Origin: a bacterium
Lineage (GTDB): Bacteria > Armatimonadota > Zipacnadia > Zipacnadales > UBA11051
Direction of reading: 5' to 3'
Length of the DNA: 64,000 nt
Assembly (NCBI GenBank): GCA_021372615.1
Contig: JAJFUB010000169.1
Span: 19,126-83,125 of the forward strand
Of this stretch, positions 19,403-28,783 are shown in pieces. The stretch's first letter is position 1; each line of letters begins with the position of its first letter. Position numbers and translations under genes: made by a program. Under the pieces are notes generated by a model. The model did no database searches and was not told the DNA's origin. It saw nothing but the letters and a program-made list of their open reading frames with translations.

Positions 19403-21793
19403 ATGCTTACGCGCAAAGTAGCGAGATGCATAGCGCTGGTCCTGGTGTTGCTGGCGGCTCTGAGCGTGGTCCAGGGCCAGGAGGAAGCGGGTGTCGGCGA
19501 CCCCGGATGGCCCCGTCGCTTCGTTGGCTCTGCCGGCGAGCAGGTCGTCGTCTTCCAGCCGCAACTGCTCGCCTGGCCCAACTACCGTGCCGTGGACTTC
19601 CTGGTCGCAGTATCGGTCCAGCCCAAGGGGTCGTCTGAACCGTACGTGGGATCGGTCCGCATCACCGCCGACACCAGTGCCGACATTGACAGCCGCACGG
19701 TGCTGCTCACCAACCCCAAGCTGAGGGAAGCCAACTTCCCGAGTGCGGACCAGGAGACACTGGCCCGAATTGAGCAGAAGACCAAGTCCCTGATGAAGAC
19801 CGGCGCCAAGACCATCTCCCTCGACCGGTTGCTGGCGGCCGCCGTGAAGCTTGAGGCGCCGGTAAAGGGTGTCGCCGTGAAGTACGACCCGCCGCCGATC
19901 TTCTACAGTGAACGGCCTGCTATCCTGGTCGTGACCGACGGCGATCCGGTTCTCTGCCCCATCGAGAAGACCGGCCTGATGGACGCCGTGAACACGAACT
20001 GGGACCTGTTCTACGAACAGGCGACCACGTCGTACTACCTGCGCTACGAGAGTAGCTGGCTGCGGGCGACTACCTTGGCGGGGCCCTGGCAGCCGGCCGA
20101 GAAGCTGCCGGTGGATCTGGGCAGGCTGCCAGATGATGACAACTGGAAAGACGTCAAGGGGAACGTGCCCGGCAAGCCGATCCCTGCGGCCCGGCTGCCG
20201 CAGGTGTTCACCAGCACGAAGCCGGCTGAGCTCCTGCTGATCAACGGGAGGCCGCAGTTCACGCCGATCACCGGTGTGGCCGGCCTCCTGTACGTGGCGA
20301 ACACGGACTCCGACCTGTTCCTGTGTGGCCGGGATTCCCAGTACTACCTGCTGTGTGCGGGACGCTGGTTCAAGAGCCCGGACCCGGCGCAGGGCAAGTG
20401 GGAGGCGGTCAAGTCCTCGCTGCCACCTGAGTTCGCCCAGATCCCGCCGGACTCGCCCAAGGGGCGAGTCCGGGTCTCCGTGCCGGGCACCGAACAGGCC
20501 CGGGAAGCGGCCATCACGGCCCAGATTCCCCAGACGGCAACCGTGAAGATAGCGGACGTCGGGATGAAGGTGTCCTACAACGGTGAGCCACAATTCGCGC
20601 CCATCCAGGGCACGTCGGTTCAGTATGCCACCAACACCCCGTACAGCGTGCTACGCGTTGCCGACAGGTACTACTGCTGCTTCCAGGGCGTATGGTTCGC
20701 CTCCAACACGCCCAGCGGCCCATGGGCGGTCACGGGCAGTGTGCCGGCCGAGGTCTACACCATCCCGCCCAGCGCGCCGGTCTACGAGGTAACGAACGTG
20801 ACGGTGGTGGAGGACGACTCGGATAGGGGTGAGGTCACCTTCGCCTTCGCGGCCGGGCTGCTCCTGGGGGCCCTCGTCGCCGACGACGGCTGTGTCGTCT
20901 ACGGCACTGGCTGGTACCACCCGCCTTACGTGTGGCTGCCGCCGCCGGCCTACTTCCGTTACCCGGTCTACTACCCCTGGCGGTTCACCTACGGGTCGGG
21001 CGTGTACTACAACCCCACCTACGGCATCTACCAGAGCCGGGGCAGGTACTACGGCCCCTATGGTGGCGCGGGATGGGGCGCCGCCTACAACCCCGCGACA
21101 GGGACCTACGCCCGCGGCGTGGCTGCCTATGGCCCGTACGCGTCGGGCGCCGCCGGGGCTGCGTACAACCCATACACCGGCGCCTACGCGCGAGGCGCAG
21201 CTCTGTCAGGCCCCAACGCCTCGGCGGCGTACATCAATGCCTACAACCCAAGCACGGGGCGCGGCGTCACCTCCTACAGTCGATCCAGCCCGTACGCCAG
21301 TTGGGGACAGACCGCGGTCACCAACGGCAATGAGTGGGCGAAGACCGGCTACTATCGGACGTCGCAGGGAGAGGTGCGTGGCTTTGAGACCTCCCGAGAC
21401 ACAAGCGGCGTGAGGTGGGACACCACCAAGGGCTCCGGCTTCGTAGTGGAGGGAGACAACAACACCTACGCCGGACACGACGGCAATGTCTACAAGCGAA
21501 CCGACAATGGCTGGCAGAAGTGGGACGATGGGTCCTGGGACCCCGTCGAGCCACCCCTCAAGACGGGGGCGGGAACGGCAGGCAGAGCGCAGAACCGGGT
21601 GCTGCAGAGCGACATCGCCACCCAACTGCAGAGCGAGCACCAGGTGCGGACGTTGGGCCAGCAGCGCGCACGTGACTTCCAGGCATCGCGCCCGGGGGCG
21701 CGGGGGCAGGGCACGGCCTGGGGCGGCGGGCACCGGCAGGGCAGTGGAGGGACTCGCCCTGGTGGCGGAGCGGGCCGGGGCGGCCGCCGCTAG
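19403..21793 (+). CDS. Secreted Tyr/Gly-rich repeat protein of unknown function
   Basis: 796 residues from ATG 19403 (GGGAGGTG at 19386). A signal peptide MLTRKVARCIALVLVLLAALSVVQG is visible. The first ~450 residues contain repeated modules with LLLINGRPQFTPITG / KVSYNGEPQFAPIQG and LLYVANTDSDLF / VQYATNTPYSV, a beta-rich repeat. Around residue 470 there is a hydrophobic stretch (FAFAAGLLLGALVA). The tail holds tandem AAYNPATGTYARG-type units rich in Tyr, Gly, Ala and Asn, and ends in a basic Gly/Arg-rich segment. Similar proteins are often annotated vaguely as carbohydrate-binding family V/XII; function is unknown. It is transcribed divergently from the kinase, with a FixJ regulator gene downstream. 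Confidence 0.7.
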   Translation: MLTRKVARCIALVLVLLAALSVVQGQEEAGVGDPGWPRRFVGSAGEQVVVFQPQLLAWPNYRAVDFLVAVSVQPKGSSEPYVGSVRITADTSADIDSRTVLLTNPKLREANFPSADQETLARIEQKTKSLMKTGAKTISLDRLLAAAVKLEAPVKGVAVKYDPPPIFYSERPAILVVTDGDPVLCPIEKTGLMDAVNTNWDLFYEQATTSYYLRYESSWLRATTLAGPWQPAEKLPVDLGRLPDDDNWKDVKGNVPGKPIPAARLPQVFTSTKPAELLLINGRPQFTPITGVAGLLYVANTDSDLFLCGRDSQYYLLCAGRWFKSPDPAQGKWEAVKSSLPPEFAQIPPDSPKGRVRVSVPGTEQAREAAITAQIPQTATVKIADVGMKVSYNGEPQFAPIQGTSVQYATNTPYSVLRVADRYYCCFQGVWFASNTPSGPWAVTGSVPAEVYTIPPSAPVYEVTNVTVVEDDSDRGEVTFAFAAGLLLGALVADDGCVVYGTGWYHPPYVWLPPPAYFRYPVYYPWRFTYGSGVYYNPTYGIYQSRGRYYGPYGGAGWGAAYNPATGTYARGVAAYGPYASGAAGAAYNPYTGAYARGAALSGPNASAAYINAYNPSTGRGVTSYSRSSPYASWGQTAVTNGNEWAKTGYYRTSQGEVRGFETSRDTSGVRWDTTKGSGFVVEGDNNTYAGHDGNVYKRTDNGWQKWDDGSWDPVEPPLKTGAGTAGRAQNRVLQSDIATQLQSEHQVRTLGQQRARDFQASRPGARGQGTAWGGGHRQGSGGTRPGGGAGRGGRR

Positions 21794-21887
21794 CCCGGGG
21801 TGTTCAGGACGACTGCTCCGAGCGCTGGTTCCGCCGCGGGGCGCGAGGGCGCTGCGACGGACGAGATGTGCTACGCCCTTGGGCCAG

Positions 21888-21917
21888 TTGTGCCGCGCAA
21901 GGCGGGGGCTCTATACT
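21888..21917 (+). promoter_or_regulatory. Candidate promoter upstream of the FixJ-type regulator gene
   Basis: TTGTGC (21888-21893), 18-base spacer, TATACT (21912-21917). It lies in the 276-base gap after the YG-rich gene and about 150 bases before the start at 22070, so the leader would be long. Confidence 0.45.
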
Positions 21918-22069
21918 CAGCGCGAGGGTGGCTACCGCGGAGACCCGCACCGCGTCGGCACGTCGGGCGGCCGTCATTGGTCTCGTCGCCGGGACGTTGC
22001 CTGCGACGCATGTAGGCCGGGTAGGTGCGCAGGTTACTCACGCGACGACAGGCGCCTAAGGGTTGAGCT

Positions 22070-22711
22070 ATGGTGGACGTTGAGGGTACGGTGTTCGTGG
22101 TTGATGATGACAAGGCCGTACGCCTTGCGCTGACGCGGCTGCTGAGCGCCGTAGGGTGGCAGGTGGAGGCCTTTGCGTCGGCGGAGCAGTTCCTCCTGTC
22201 CTCGCGCCCCAGGGTGCCCGCTTGTCTGGTGCTGGACCTCAGACTGCCGGGCTGCACCGGGCTGGAACTACAGAAGGCGCTGGGCGAGAGCGCTGCCAAC
22301 ATCCCCATTGTCTTCCTCACCGGCCATGGTGATATCCCCATCGCAGTGAGCGCGATGCGGGCCGGAGCAACGCACTTCCTCTTGAAACCTTTCACCGAGG
22401 ACGAGCTGCTAGGTGCCGTCGAGGAGGCCCTGGCGCTGAGCAGCCAGCGGCAGGAGCGAGATGGAGAGGTCGCGGAAGTCCGGGATCGGGTCGCCTCCCT
22501 CACCCCCCGCCAGCTTCAGGTGATGCGCCTTGTCGCGCGGGGGATGCTCAACAAGCAGATCGCCACAACGCTCGGAATCGCCGAGAAGACCGTCAAGGTC
22601 CATCGGTCGCACATGATGCAGGCGATGCAGGTCTCTTCTGTGGCCGAACTGGTCCGCGCCCTGTCCAGGGCCGAGCCTGACGGCGCCCGGACAGCGGCCA
22701 GGGCGGGCTGA
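22070..22711 (+). CDS. FixJ-family two-component response regulator (receiver plus LuxR-type HTH)
   Basis: 213 residues. Receiver at about 6-120 with Asp12-14, phosphoacceptor Asp56 (LVLDLRLPG), Thr in VFLTGH and Lys in FLLKPF. LuxR/GerE helix-turn-helix at about 143-205 with LTPRQLQVMRLVARG, NKQIATTLGI and EKTVKVHRS. The start ATG 22070 lacks a strong ribosome binding site. FixJ-type proteins bind DNA after phosphorylation by a PAS kinase; the kinase gene 3 kb away on the other strand is a candidate partner. The beta-barrel gene 71 bases downstream may be its target or operon partner. A close paralogue sits at 33676 beside another beta-barrel gene. Confidence 0.9.
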   Translation: MVDVEGTVFVVDDDKAVRLALTRLLSAVGWQVEAFASAEQFLLSSRPRVPACLVLDLRLPGCTGLELQKALGESAANIPIVFLTGHGDIPIAVSAMRAGATHFLLKPFTEDELLGAVEEALALSSQRQERDGEVAEVRDRVASLTPRQLQVMRLVARGMLNKQIATTLGIAEKTVKVHRSHMMQAMQVSSVAELVRALSRAEPDGARTAARAG

Positions 22712-22782
22712 AGCAGGGGCAGACGGTGGTGCGATAGACAGCCTGAGGCGGGACCACGGGCCAGAGCGTTCGGAGGCTGAGT

Positions 22783-23616
22783 ATGCGAAGGTACATCCAG
22801 GTCGCGACGCCCATGGTCCTTGCGGCCCTTCTCGCGCTGTCCATCGCTTCCGCCCAGGGGATCGACTTCCTGACGGCCGCGGGGCAGTCAGGGGCAGGGC
22901 AAGGCGGGGCCGCTGCCGGCAATGCCGCCGCTGCCCGCAAGGCCGACAAGACCGGGACCAACCCGGCCAACTTTCAGGACACCTTCGTATTGTGGAATGA
23001 GTACGTTGAGCTGGACGGCGGGTCCTACACCAACCAGACGGTCTTTGAGTATAAGGTGCCCCTGCAGAACAGCACCATGCAGGCTCGGCTCCGGATCCCG
23101 ATGGTGACCTCCGACCTGTCGGGCGACACGGAGTTCGGCATTGGCGACATCAGTGCGCGCATCGTCAAGACGTTCGAGGTGACACGGGAGTACGCCCTGG
23201 TGGGGGGGCTGGAGTCGTGGTGGAACACCGCGCGGGAAGCCAGCCTGGGTCGCGGCAAGACCTCTCTGGGCCCCCTGCTCGTCTATGCGCGGTTCTACCC
23301 CCGCCAACACCTCATCTTCGCGCCCGCGTACCAGCAGAGGTTCAGCATTGCCGGTGACGACAGCCGGCCTGACATCAGCGAGGGGCTGCTCGACTTGTAT
23401 CTGGTCAAGACGCTGGGCCGCGGTGAGCGCTGGCTATTGCTCGACCCCCAGTTCACCATCGACTACGAGAACGATGGTGAACTGGGGGGACTGGTCAAAC
23501 TGACCTACGGCACAATGGTCAGCCCCGGGCACAGCTTCTACCTCCGCCCGGGCATCGGTTTCGGCGAGACGTCGGTAGACTGGAGCCTTGAGGCCGCATA
23601 CCAGATCATCTGGTAG
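22783..23616 (+). CDS. Outer-membrane beta-barrel protein (transporter-like)
   Basis: 277 residues with a signal peptide ending ...ALLALSIASA before QGID. After an Ala/Gly-rich linker the mature part is a run of short amphipathic strands (VFEYKVPLQN, LRIPMVTSDL, FGIGDISARIVKTF, LLVYARFYP) and ends in an aromatic residue (YQIIW), as outer-membrane barrels do. The pattern resembles the transporter / phenol-degradation MetA-pathway group of barrels. It follows the FixJ gene after 71 bases on the same strand, likely one transcription unit. Substrate unknown. Confidence 0.7.
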   Translation: MRRYIQVATPMVLAALLALSIASAQGIDFLTAAGQSGAGQGGAAAGNAAAARKADKTGTNPANFQDTFVLWNEYVELDGGSYTNQTVFEYKVPLQNSTMQARLRIPMVTSDLSGDTEFGIGDISARIVKTFEVTREYALVGGLESWWNTAREASLGRGKTSLGPLLVYARFYPRQHLIFAPAYQQRFSIAGDDSRPDISEGLLDLYLVKTLGRGERWLLLDPQFTIDYENDGELGGLVKLTYGTMVSPGHSFYLRPGIGFGETSVDWSLEAAYQIIW

Positions 23617-23633
23617 CTCTCGGCCCGACCGCC

Positions 23634-23659
23634 ACCGACATACATGCACCTCTGTCGGT
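23634..23659. terminator. Weak hairpin between convergent genes
   Basis: ACCGACA (23634-23640) and TGTCGGT (23653-23659) form a 7-bp stem in the gap between the beta-barrel gene and the SulP gene, which converge. A possible terminator; no T-run. Confidence 0.3.
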
Positions 23660-23836
23660 ATGCCGCCGGTGGTTGTTGGGCTCCCCGCGGATCTGCAGCA
23701 ACGCCGTCGGCGTTGCCGCAGACGACGGGACAAAGCAGTCCCCAGAGCTCCCCGGCGAGCCCGACTCGCACTTGTCCGTCGATGAGGCCTTCGGGCACTC
23801 TGGCTATCCTCCGCCGTGCCCTCCGTCGTCCTCCGC

Positions 23837-25558
23837 CTATCGGGCACGGTCGGCTTCGGCAAAGGCTTCCCCCGCGTCGTCCACCGTCTGGAACAGGTGC
23901 TCCTCGCCAATGCGCTCCGCCAGGCCGGTGAGCTGCAGCATCCGTCGGAACCGGCCTCGGGCCCGCGCTATGGCGAGGGTCTGGTCAGCGGCCACGAGTT
24001 CGCGTCGGACCTCTTCGAGGGTGTCGGATCCCGTCGTGTCGACCAGCACCATGGCGGAGGCGTCCAGCACGAACCACTTCAGCTCGGGATGCTCGCCCAG
24101 TACCCGCTCCACCCGGGACCTGAAGTAGGCCGCATTGAAGTAGACCAGCGGGGCCTCGAACCGGTAAGCCACGAGGCCCGGCGTGGGTGTCGCTTGCGGG
24201 AACTCAGCGAGGTCGACGTGGCCGCGCTGGCCCGGCAAGGTGCCTAGCACGGCGTCGCGGGGACGAGACGCCCGTGCCAGGACCCCGATGATGGACAGGA
24301 TGACCGCTATCAGGACGCCGGGAGCCATCCCGACGGTGATCACCCCCAACGTCGTGATCACCGCCAGCCGGAACTCCGGCAGAGAGACTCGCCGGAACCA
24401 GCACATGGTCTCATACTCAAACAGCCGCCAGACGGCGGCGATGACGATGGCGGCAAGTGCCGCCGTGGGGAGATACGACAGCGGCCGGGTCGCAAACAAG
24501 AGTATGAGGGCCACCCCGACAGCCCCCACAAGTTGGGCCAACTGGGTTCTTCCGCCCGCGGTCTCGACCACCGCCGTGCGTGAGTCCGCGCCGCTCACAG
24601 CAAAGCCCTGGGACAGCCCGGCCGCTAGGTTGGCAGCGCCGATGCCGATGAACTCCCGGTTGGGGTCCACGGCATAGCCGCCCCGAATCGCGAAGCTGCG
24701 CGCTGTGAGGATCCCGCTGCTGAAGCTCAACAGGGCCACCCCCAGGGCCCCCGCCACGAGGGTCTGGAGGTCGGCAACCGGGACCTCCGGGAAGGCGAAC
24801 GGAGGCAGGCCGGGCGGGACAACGCCGGTCACGGCGACCCCCGCGGCTTCCAGGTTCAGCAGGCGCGAGAAGACGATGCCCGCCACAACTACCACCAGCG
24901 GCATGGGCACCCGCGGCGCCAGACGCCTGCCCGCCGCCAGCAGCACCAGAGCCGCCATCCCCACCGCCAGTGTGGGCCAGTGCGTCTGACCGAGTCTGCG
25001 CAGAAGGTCGTATGCCAGGCGGAAGAACCCGCCCCCCGAGGCACTGTAGCCGAGCACCTTGCTCAGTTGCCCGGTGACGATGGTGATGGCGACGCCGTTG
25101 AGGTAGCCCACGAGCACCGGCTTGGCGAGGAAGTCGGCCACGAAGCCCACGCGCGCGAGGCCCGCCACGATGCTGATCGCGCCGACCATGAGCGACAGCA
25201 TGGCCACCAGCGGCACCCGCTGCTGCAGATCCACAGCCAGTGGGGCCACGACGGCCCCTACCAGGGCCGCCGTGGCGGAGTCGGGGCCCACCACGAGCTG
25301 CCGTGACGACCCTACCAGCGAGTAGACGAACATCGGCAGGATGGTGGCGTAGAGGCCGATAACCGGCGGTACCCCCGCCAGTTGTGAGTACGCCAGCCCG
25401 ATCGGCACCGCGACGGTCACTAGGGTGAGCCCGGCGACCACGTCACCGCGCAGCCAGGACCTGTCGTAGTGCCGTAGCGTACCCAGCAGCGGCACCCATG
25501 ACGTCAACCTGGCGAGACCGACGCCTTGCTCTTGACAGTTGCTCGCTGGTGAGGCCAT
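23837..25558 (-). CDS. SulP-family inorganic anion transporter with C-terminal STAS domain
   Basis: 573 residues. The N-terminal half has about 11-12 membrane segments with SulP marks: AVPIGLAYSQLAGVPPVIGLYATI, SSRQLVVGPDSATAALVG, and the cytosolic helix before FRRVSLPEF. A STAS domain occupies about 440-560 (YRFEAPLVYFNAAYFRSRV...WFVLDASAMVLVDTTGSDTL). SulP proteins carry sulfate, bicarbonate or other anions across the inner membrane, often with H+ or Na+. ATG 25558 is preceded by GGAGGG with 7-base spacing. It ends a run of five minus-strand membrane genes. Because a sulfatase cluster lies about 3 kb away, sulfate handling is a reasonable guess, but bicarbonate is equally possible. Confidence 0.9.
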   Translation of the reverse strand: MASPASNCQEQGVGLARLTSWVPLLGTLRHYDRSWLRGDVVAGLTLVTVAVPIGLAYSQLAGVPPVIGLYATILPMFVYSLVGSSRQLVVGPDSATAALVGAVVAPLAVDLQQRVPLVAMLSLMVGAISIVAGLARVGFVADFLAKPVLVGYLNGVAITIVTGQLSKVLGYSASGGGFFRLAYDLLRRLGQTHWPTLAVGMAALVLLAAGRRLAPRVPMPLVVVVAGIVFSRLLNLEAAGVAVTGVVPPGLPPFAFPEVPVADLQTLVAGALGVALLSFSSGILTARSFAIRGGYAVDPNREFIGIGAANLAAGLSQGFAVSGADSRTAVVETAGGRTQLAQLVGAVGVALILLFATRPLSYLPTAALAAIVIAAVWRLFEYETMCWFRRVSLPEFRLAVITTLGVITVGMAPGVLIAVILSIIGVLARASRPRDAVLGTLPGQRGHVDLAEFPQATPTPGLVAYRFEAPLVYFNAAYFRSRVERVLGEHPELKWFVLDASAMVLVDTTGSDTLEEVRRELVAADQTLAIARARGRFRRMLQLTGLAERIGEEHLFQTVDDAGEAFAEADRAR

Positions 25559-25589
25559 CGGGCAACCCTCCGGCTGGGGCTTGTACCTG

Positions 25590-26345
25590 TCAGGCGACGG
25601 TCTCTAGCCAGGCCGCCCATGCGACCATCAGGCCGTAGCCCACCGTACCGGCCACGAAGTAGGCGAAGCGGCCGTCGCTGCCCTGTGGCAGATCATCCTT
25701 GATGCTGTTGACGACTACCCCACCGGCGACCAGGCCGACGATGATTGTCAGCCAGTCTATGGACAGCGGTGCGGCCCTCGCCACCACGGCCCCGACCACG
25801 ATGCAGGCCGCCATCAGCCAGCGGCCCACCCGCTGGAAGCCCCGGTCATAGTCACGGCGCATGCCCTCGTCAGTGACCACCAGGTGCAGCGCCAGGGCAC
25901 CACAGTAGAGCGCAAGCCCGCCGAGGCCCCGCGCCCACTCCACCAGCAGGTAGCCCATCATCAGGTTGTAGGCCGCAAAACTGCTCAGGTGCAGCAAGAC
26001 TGGCGGCCTCCCGGAGGCAAGGTCCTCAGCCCCGGTCGGCGCCAGCGAGGCTTGGCGCCGCGCCATGAGCTGCTCCAGCCCGTAGAACACTGTGAAGCCC
26101 AGCAGCGCGGCGGCGTAGACGCGGAACTGATGCACGGGCCACGCCGGCTCCCCCGCGGCCTCCAGGAAGATGCGTTGCTTGTCGCCCATCAGCGGCAGCA
26201 GATCCAGGAAGACATAGGCGACAGAGACGCCGGCAGCCAGTGACAGCCACCGGCGACGGTGATGGATTGCGCTAAGATTGAGCCGGCCGCTGAGCACATG
26301 CACCAGGGCCAGGACTAGAGCGCCGACGAGGTAGGCGACGTCCAC
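25590..26345 (-). CDS. Uncharacterised polytopic membrane protein
   Basis: 251 residues with about seven hydrophobic segments (VAYLVGALVLALVHVLSG, WLSLAAGVSVAYVFLDLL, VYAAALLGFTVFYGLEQL, LALYCGALALHLVV, WLMAACIVVGAVVA, LTIIVGLVAGGVVV, GYGLMVAWAAWL). GTG 26345 has GGAGG 8 bases upstream. The repeated small-residue helices recall ZIP-type transporters, but the His-rich metal-binding helices that would prove this are not seen. It lies 31 bases upstream of the SulP gene on the same strand and is probably cotranscribed with it. Confidence 0.6.
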   Translation of the reverse strand: MDVAYLVGALVLALVHVLSGRLNLSAIHHRRRWLSLAAGVSVAYVFLDLLPLMGDKQRIFLEAAGEPAWPVHQFRVYAAALLGFTVFYGLEQLMARRQASLAPTGAEDLASGRPPVLLHLSSFAAYNLMMGYLLVEWARGLGGLALYCGALALHLVVTDEGMRRDYDRGFQRVGRWLMAACIVVGAVVARAAPLSIDWLTIIVGLVAGGVVVNSIKDDLPQGSDGRFAYFVAGTVGYGLMVAWAAWLETVA

Positions 26346-26384
26346 GCGAGCGGCCTCCCTGCGGGCCTCACCCGGCCGCGCACG

Positions 26385-26801
26385 CTAGAACGGGCCGACC
26401 CGAACCGCGATGCCCAGGAACACCAGTAGCCCTAGCAGGGCGATGCAGCAGCCGATGACGAGGCTGACGGAGACCGGGCGGCGCAGCACATGCAGCCCGA
26501 GTTGCTCGTAGGCCTTGACGTGCTGACACAGAGCCGCCGTCAGACCCAGCGTGCCTATGGCGGCCAGAGCCAGGCCAACGTGGCGGGCGGCGTGAGGCCG
26601 GTCCGGCGGGGCCGGCATCCGCTCCTGCATCTGCTGCAGGAACCTGTAGATGGTGAAACCGAACGTGATCATGGAGAGCGCGGTGCGCACCCACGCGTCG
26701 AGGGTCCGTTCGAGGGCGAGTCGCGTTCTCATCACCGCCATCTCGGTGCTACTAAGGACCGGCCGGCCGTCGCCCTCATTGCGGCTCGTCTGATCAATCA
26801 C
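26385..26801 (-). CDS. DUF202-family small membrane protein (YidH-like)
   Basis: 138 residues from GTG 26801, with GAGGAGAG about 8 bases upstream. The soluble N-terminus carries the DUF202 mark RTRLALERTLDAWVRTALSMITFGFTI, followed by three membrane segments, the last ending ...LLGLLVFLGIAVRVGPF. Proteins of this family are found in the inner membrane; their function is not known. The start overlaps the stop of the upstream gene by 8 bases, which suggests translational coupling. Confidence 0.75.
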   Translation of the reverse strand: MIDQTSRNEGDGRPVLSSTEMAVMRTRLALERTLDAWVRTALSMITFGFTIYRFLQQMQERMPAPPDRPHAARHVGLALAAIGTLGLTAALCQHVKAYEQLGLHVLRRPVSVSLVIGCCIALLGLLVFLGIAVRVGPF

Positions 26802-27234
26802 GGCCGTTCTCTCCTCGCGGCGGGCTCTGGTCCTTCTGGCCACTGAGGCGAACTGACGGTACACGCGAGGCGATGCGGTTGGCGATGCCGCGGACCAGCG
26901 CATAGGGCAGCCCCATCATGCCCGCGCCCACGACGATCGCGGCTCCGGGGTAAACCTGGCCAAGGATCGGGTACTGTATGACCGCGTCCAGCACGGTGGC
27001 GAAGATGACCGCCTTGCCAATCCCGGCCCAGCCCCGGGAGGCCTGGCGCTTCCGGTCGGCAGGCACCATGACGATGTCGTAGATGAAGGGCGGCTCACCC
27101 GACCTGGCGTCGTGCACTCCGTCCCGGACTCCGAACAGCACGGCAAGAATCGGCTGGATGACGAAGCGAAGTGCGGCCGGCCCGGTCAGACGCAGCCCCA
27201 TGTCAGTCCAGAAGTCGGCAGAGAACAGATACAC
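26794..27234 (-). CDS. Small membrane protein of unknown function
   Basis: 146 residues from GTG 27234, chosen because AGGAG at 27243-27247 is 8 bases upstream; an in-frame GTG at 27243 overlaps that site. Hydrophobic segments are AALRFVIQPILAVLFGVRDG and GAAIVVGAGMMGLPYALVRG, separated by a polar part with FIYDIVMVPADRKRQ. I do not recognise the family with certainty. It is coupled to the DUF202 gene by an 8-base overlap and is part of the five-gene membrane cluster. Confidence 0.6.
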   Translation of the reverse strand: MYLFSADFWTDMGLRLTGPAALRFVIQPILAVLFGVRDGVHDARSGEPPFIYDIVMVPADRKRQASRGWAGIGKAVIFATVLDAVIQYPILGQVYPGAAIVVGAGMMGLPYALVRGIANRIASRVPSVRLSGQKDQSPPRGENGRD

Positions 27235-27343
27235 TGGCCTCACTCCTGTGGGCGAGCCCCCGCCTAGCTGTTGATGCGCCGTCTAAAGGCGCCCCTGCCT
27301 TGCGCCTGGGCCGTGCTCGCGGCACGGTGGTCCGGGCCCAGGA

Positions 27344-28522
27344 TCAGAGCAGCAGCCCGACCAGCCCTCGGAAGATCTCTCGTGCAGGCAGGAGCAGGAA
27401 GACGACCGGCACGAACGGCAACGCAGCCCCTCCCACCAGAATCAGCAGGTGCTTGGTCCTGAACACCGTCGTCCGCATGTTGTAGACAAGCTGGGCCACC
27501 GAGTTGAGATCCGTACGGGCCGAGAAGTCATTTTGGGCCAGAGACTCGGCGTTGCCGGCGTCCGGAAGCAGCCAGCGCGCCTCGAAAGCGTGCCCCTGTT
27601 GGCACACCAGGGCGCCGTAGGCGGAGATGCCGGCGAGCTTGGCCCGCGCCAGGCACGGGCTGAACAGCAGCAGCGGCCCGGCGAAGATGACAAGTGTGCC
27701 GAGCAGAGCGCCCAAGAGTTGCAGGCGGAGATCAGCAATCCCGGCGCCTGTGGCCAGGATGCGGGTCGCGAAATGGCCGGCCAGACTGGCCAGCATCCCG
27801 GCCCCGGCAAAGGCAAATACCGTCAGCGAGATATTCAGGAAGTCCAACCCCCCGGCGCCATCGGGGTGCGAGGGCATGATCCGCAGGTGCAAACGGCTGA
27901 CCCGCCAGCAGAACCGCCACCACAGAAGCAGCCGCCAGAGCCAGCGCAGTGACACCAGTGTGGACAGGGGGAGGGCCACGGTCACCGCCCACCACCCTGG
28001 CAGAGACAGTACGCCGCGGCCCTCGGCGAAGACCCACTGCAGACCGCTGTGCGCTGCTCCCTCATACACCAGGAACGTCGACTGAGCGAAGGCCAGGACC
28101 ACGATGACCAGTTCGGCGGCCGTTGACGCGGCCAGCCGCGCGGTGGCGGCGATCGCCTGGTCGAAACGCGCAGTCTCGTCGGGTCCAAGCAGACCGGCCG
28201 ACCGGAAGCAGCCATCCACCCATGCCAGGTGGCGGTCGAAACTCGTTTGCACGGCGATGAGCACTGGCATCCCGATCAGCAGACGCCCGGTCATCCCCCA
28301 GTCGGACAGCACCGTCGCCCCGGCGACCGCCCCGTAGGCTTTGCCCGCCACGAGCGACAGGACCACGAGCGGCAACCAGGCCAGCGCTATCAGCGCGAGC
28401 CACAGCCGCGGGTGTCCGGGACGGCCGGGGCCCGTCAGACGGGCGCGCCGGGCCAGACCAGAGAGCGGCCCATGCTCAAACAGTGCGAAGTGGCGTGCTG
28501 AAGACCCATGCCTCGCGCTCAT
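27344..28522 (-). CDS. Uncharacterised multi-pass membrane protein
   Basis: 392 residues from ATG 28522; the frame is open to 28594 and the ribosome binding site is weak, so the start is uncertain. About six to seven membrane segments are visible: LWLALIALAWLPLVVLSLVAG, MTGRLLIGMPVLIAVQ, STAAELVIVVLAFAQSTF, WWAVTVALPLSTLVSLRWLW, ISLTVFAFAGAGMLASLAG, LLGALLGTLVIFAGPLLLF and LILVGGAALPFVPVVFLLL. A soluble stretch near the end (RWLLPDAGNAESLAQNDFSARTDL... with YNMRTTVF) is polar. No family recognised. It is the first gene of the minus-strand membrane cluster and is divergent from the sulfatase maturase gene (261-base gap). Confidence 0.6.
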   Translation of the reverse strand: MSARHGSSARHFALFEHGPLSGLARRARLTGPGRPGHPRLWLALIALAWLPLVVLSLVAGKAYGAVAGATVLSDWGMTGRLLIGMPVLIAVQTSFDRHLAWVDGCFRSAGLLGPDETARFDQAIAATARLAASTAAELVIVVLAFAQSTFLVYEGAAHSGLQWVFAEGRGVLSLPGWWAVTVALPLSTLVSLRWLWRLLLWWRFCWRVSRLHLRIMPSHPDGAGGLDFLNISLTVFAFAGAGMLASLAGHFATRILATGAGIADLRLQLLGALLGTLVIFAGPLLLFSPCLARAKLAGISAYGALVCQQGHAFEARWLLPDAGNAESLAQNDFSARTDLNSVAQLVYNMRTTVFRTKHLLILVGGAALPFVPVVFLLLPAREIFRGLVGLLL

Positions 28523-28783
28523 GTTGTGCACTCGGAAGACAGGAATCCCGAGGGGCGGCTCTCGCCGCCTCGGTGCCGCCCGCCCGGCCGTCACAGCCGT
28601 TAGCTGAGAGTCTACCGGGCGAGTAAGGGAGCGTCTATGGGACCTAGGGCTAGCCCGCGGCTGCGGGGCGGCGAGGGGGCTAGGCCGAAGGTCTCATGGC
28701 GTATGCATCCCTCGTTCGCTACTATCAGGCTGGCCTGTGACGAACGCCGTGTCACCATCTCCGCCGCGCCTGAGGGAGACCGA

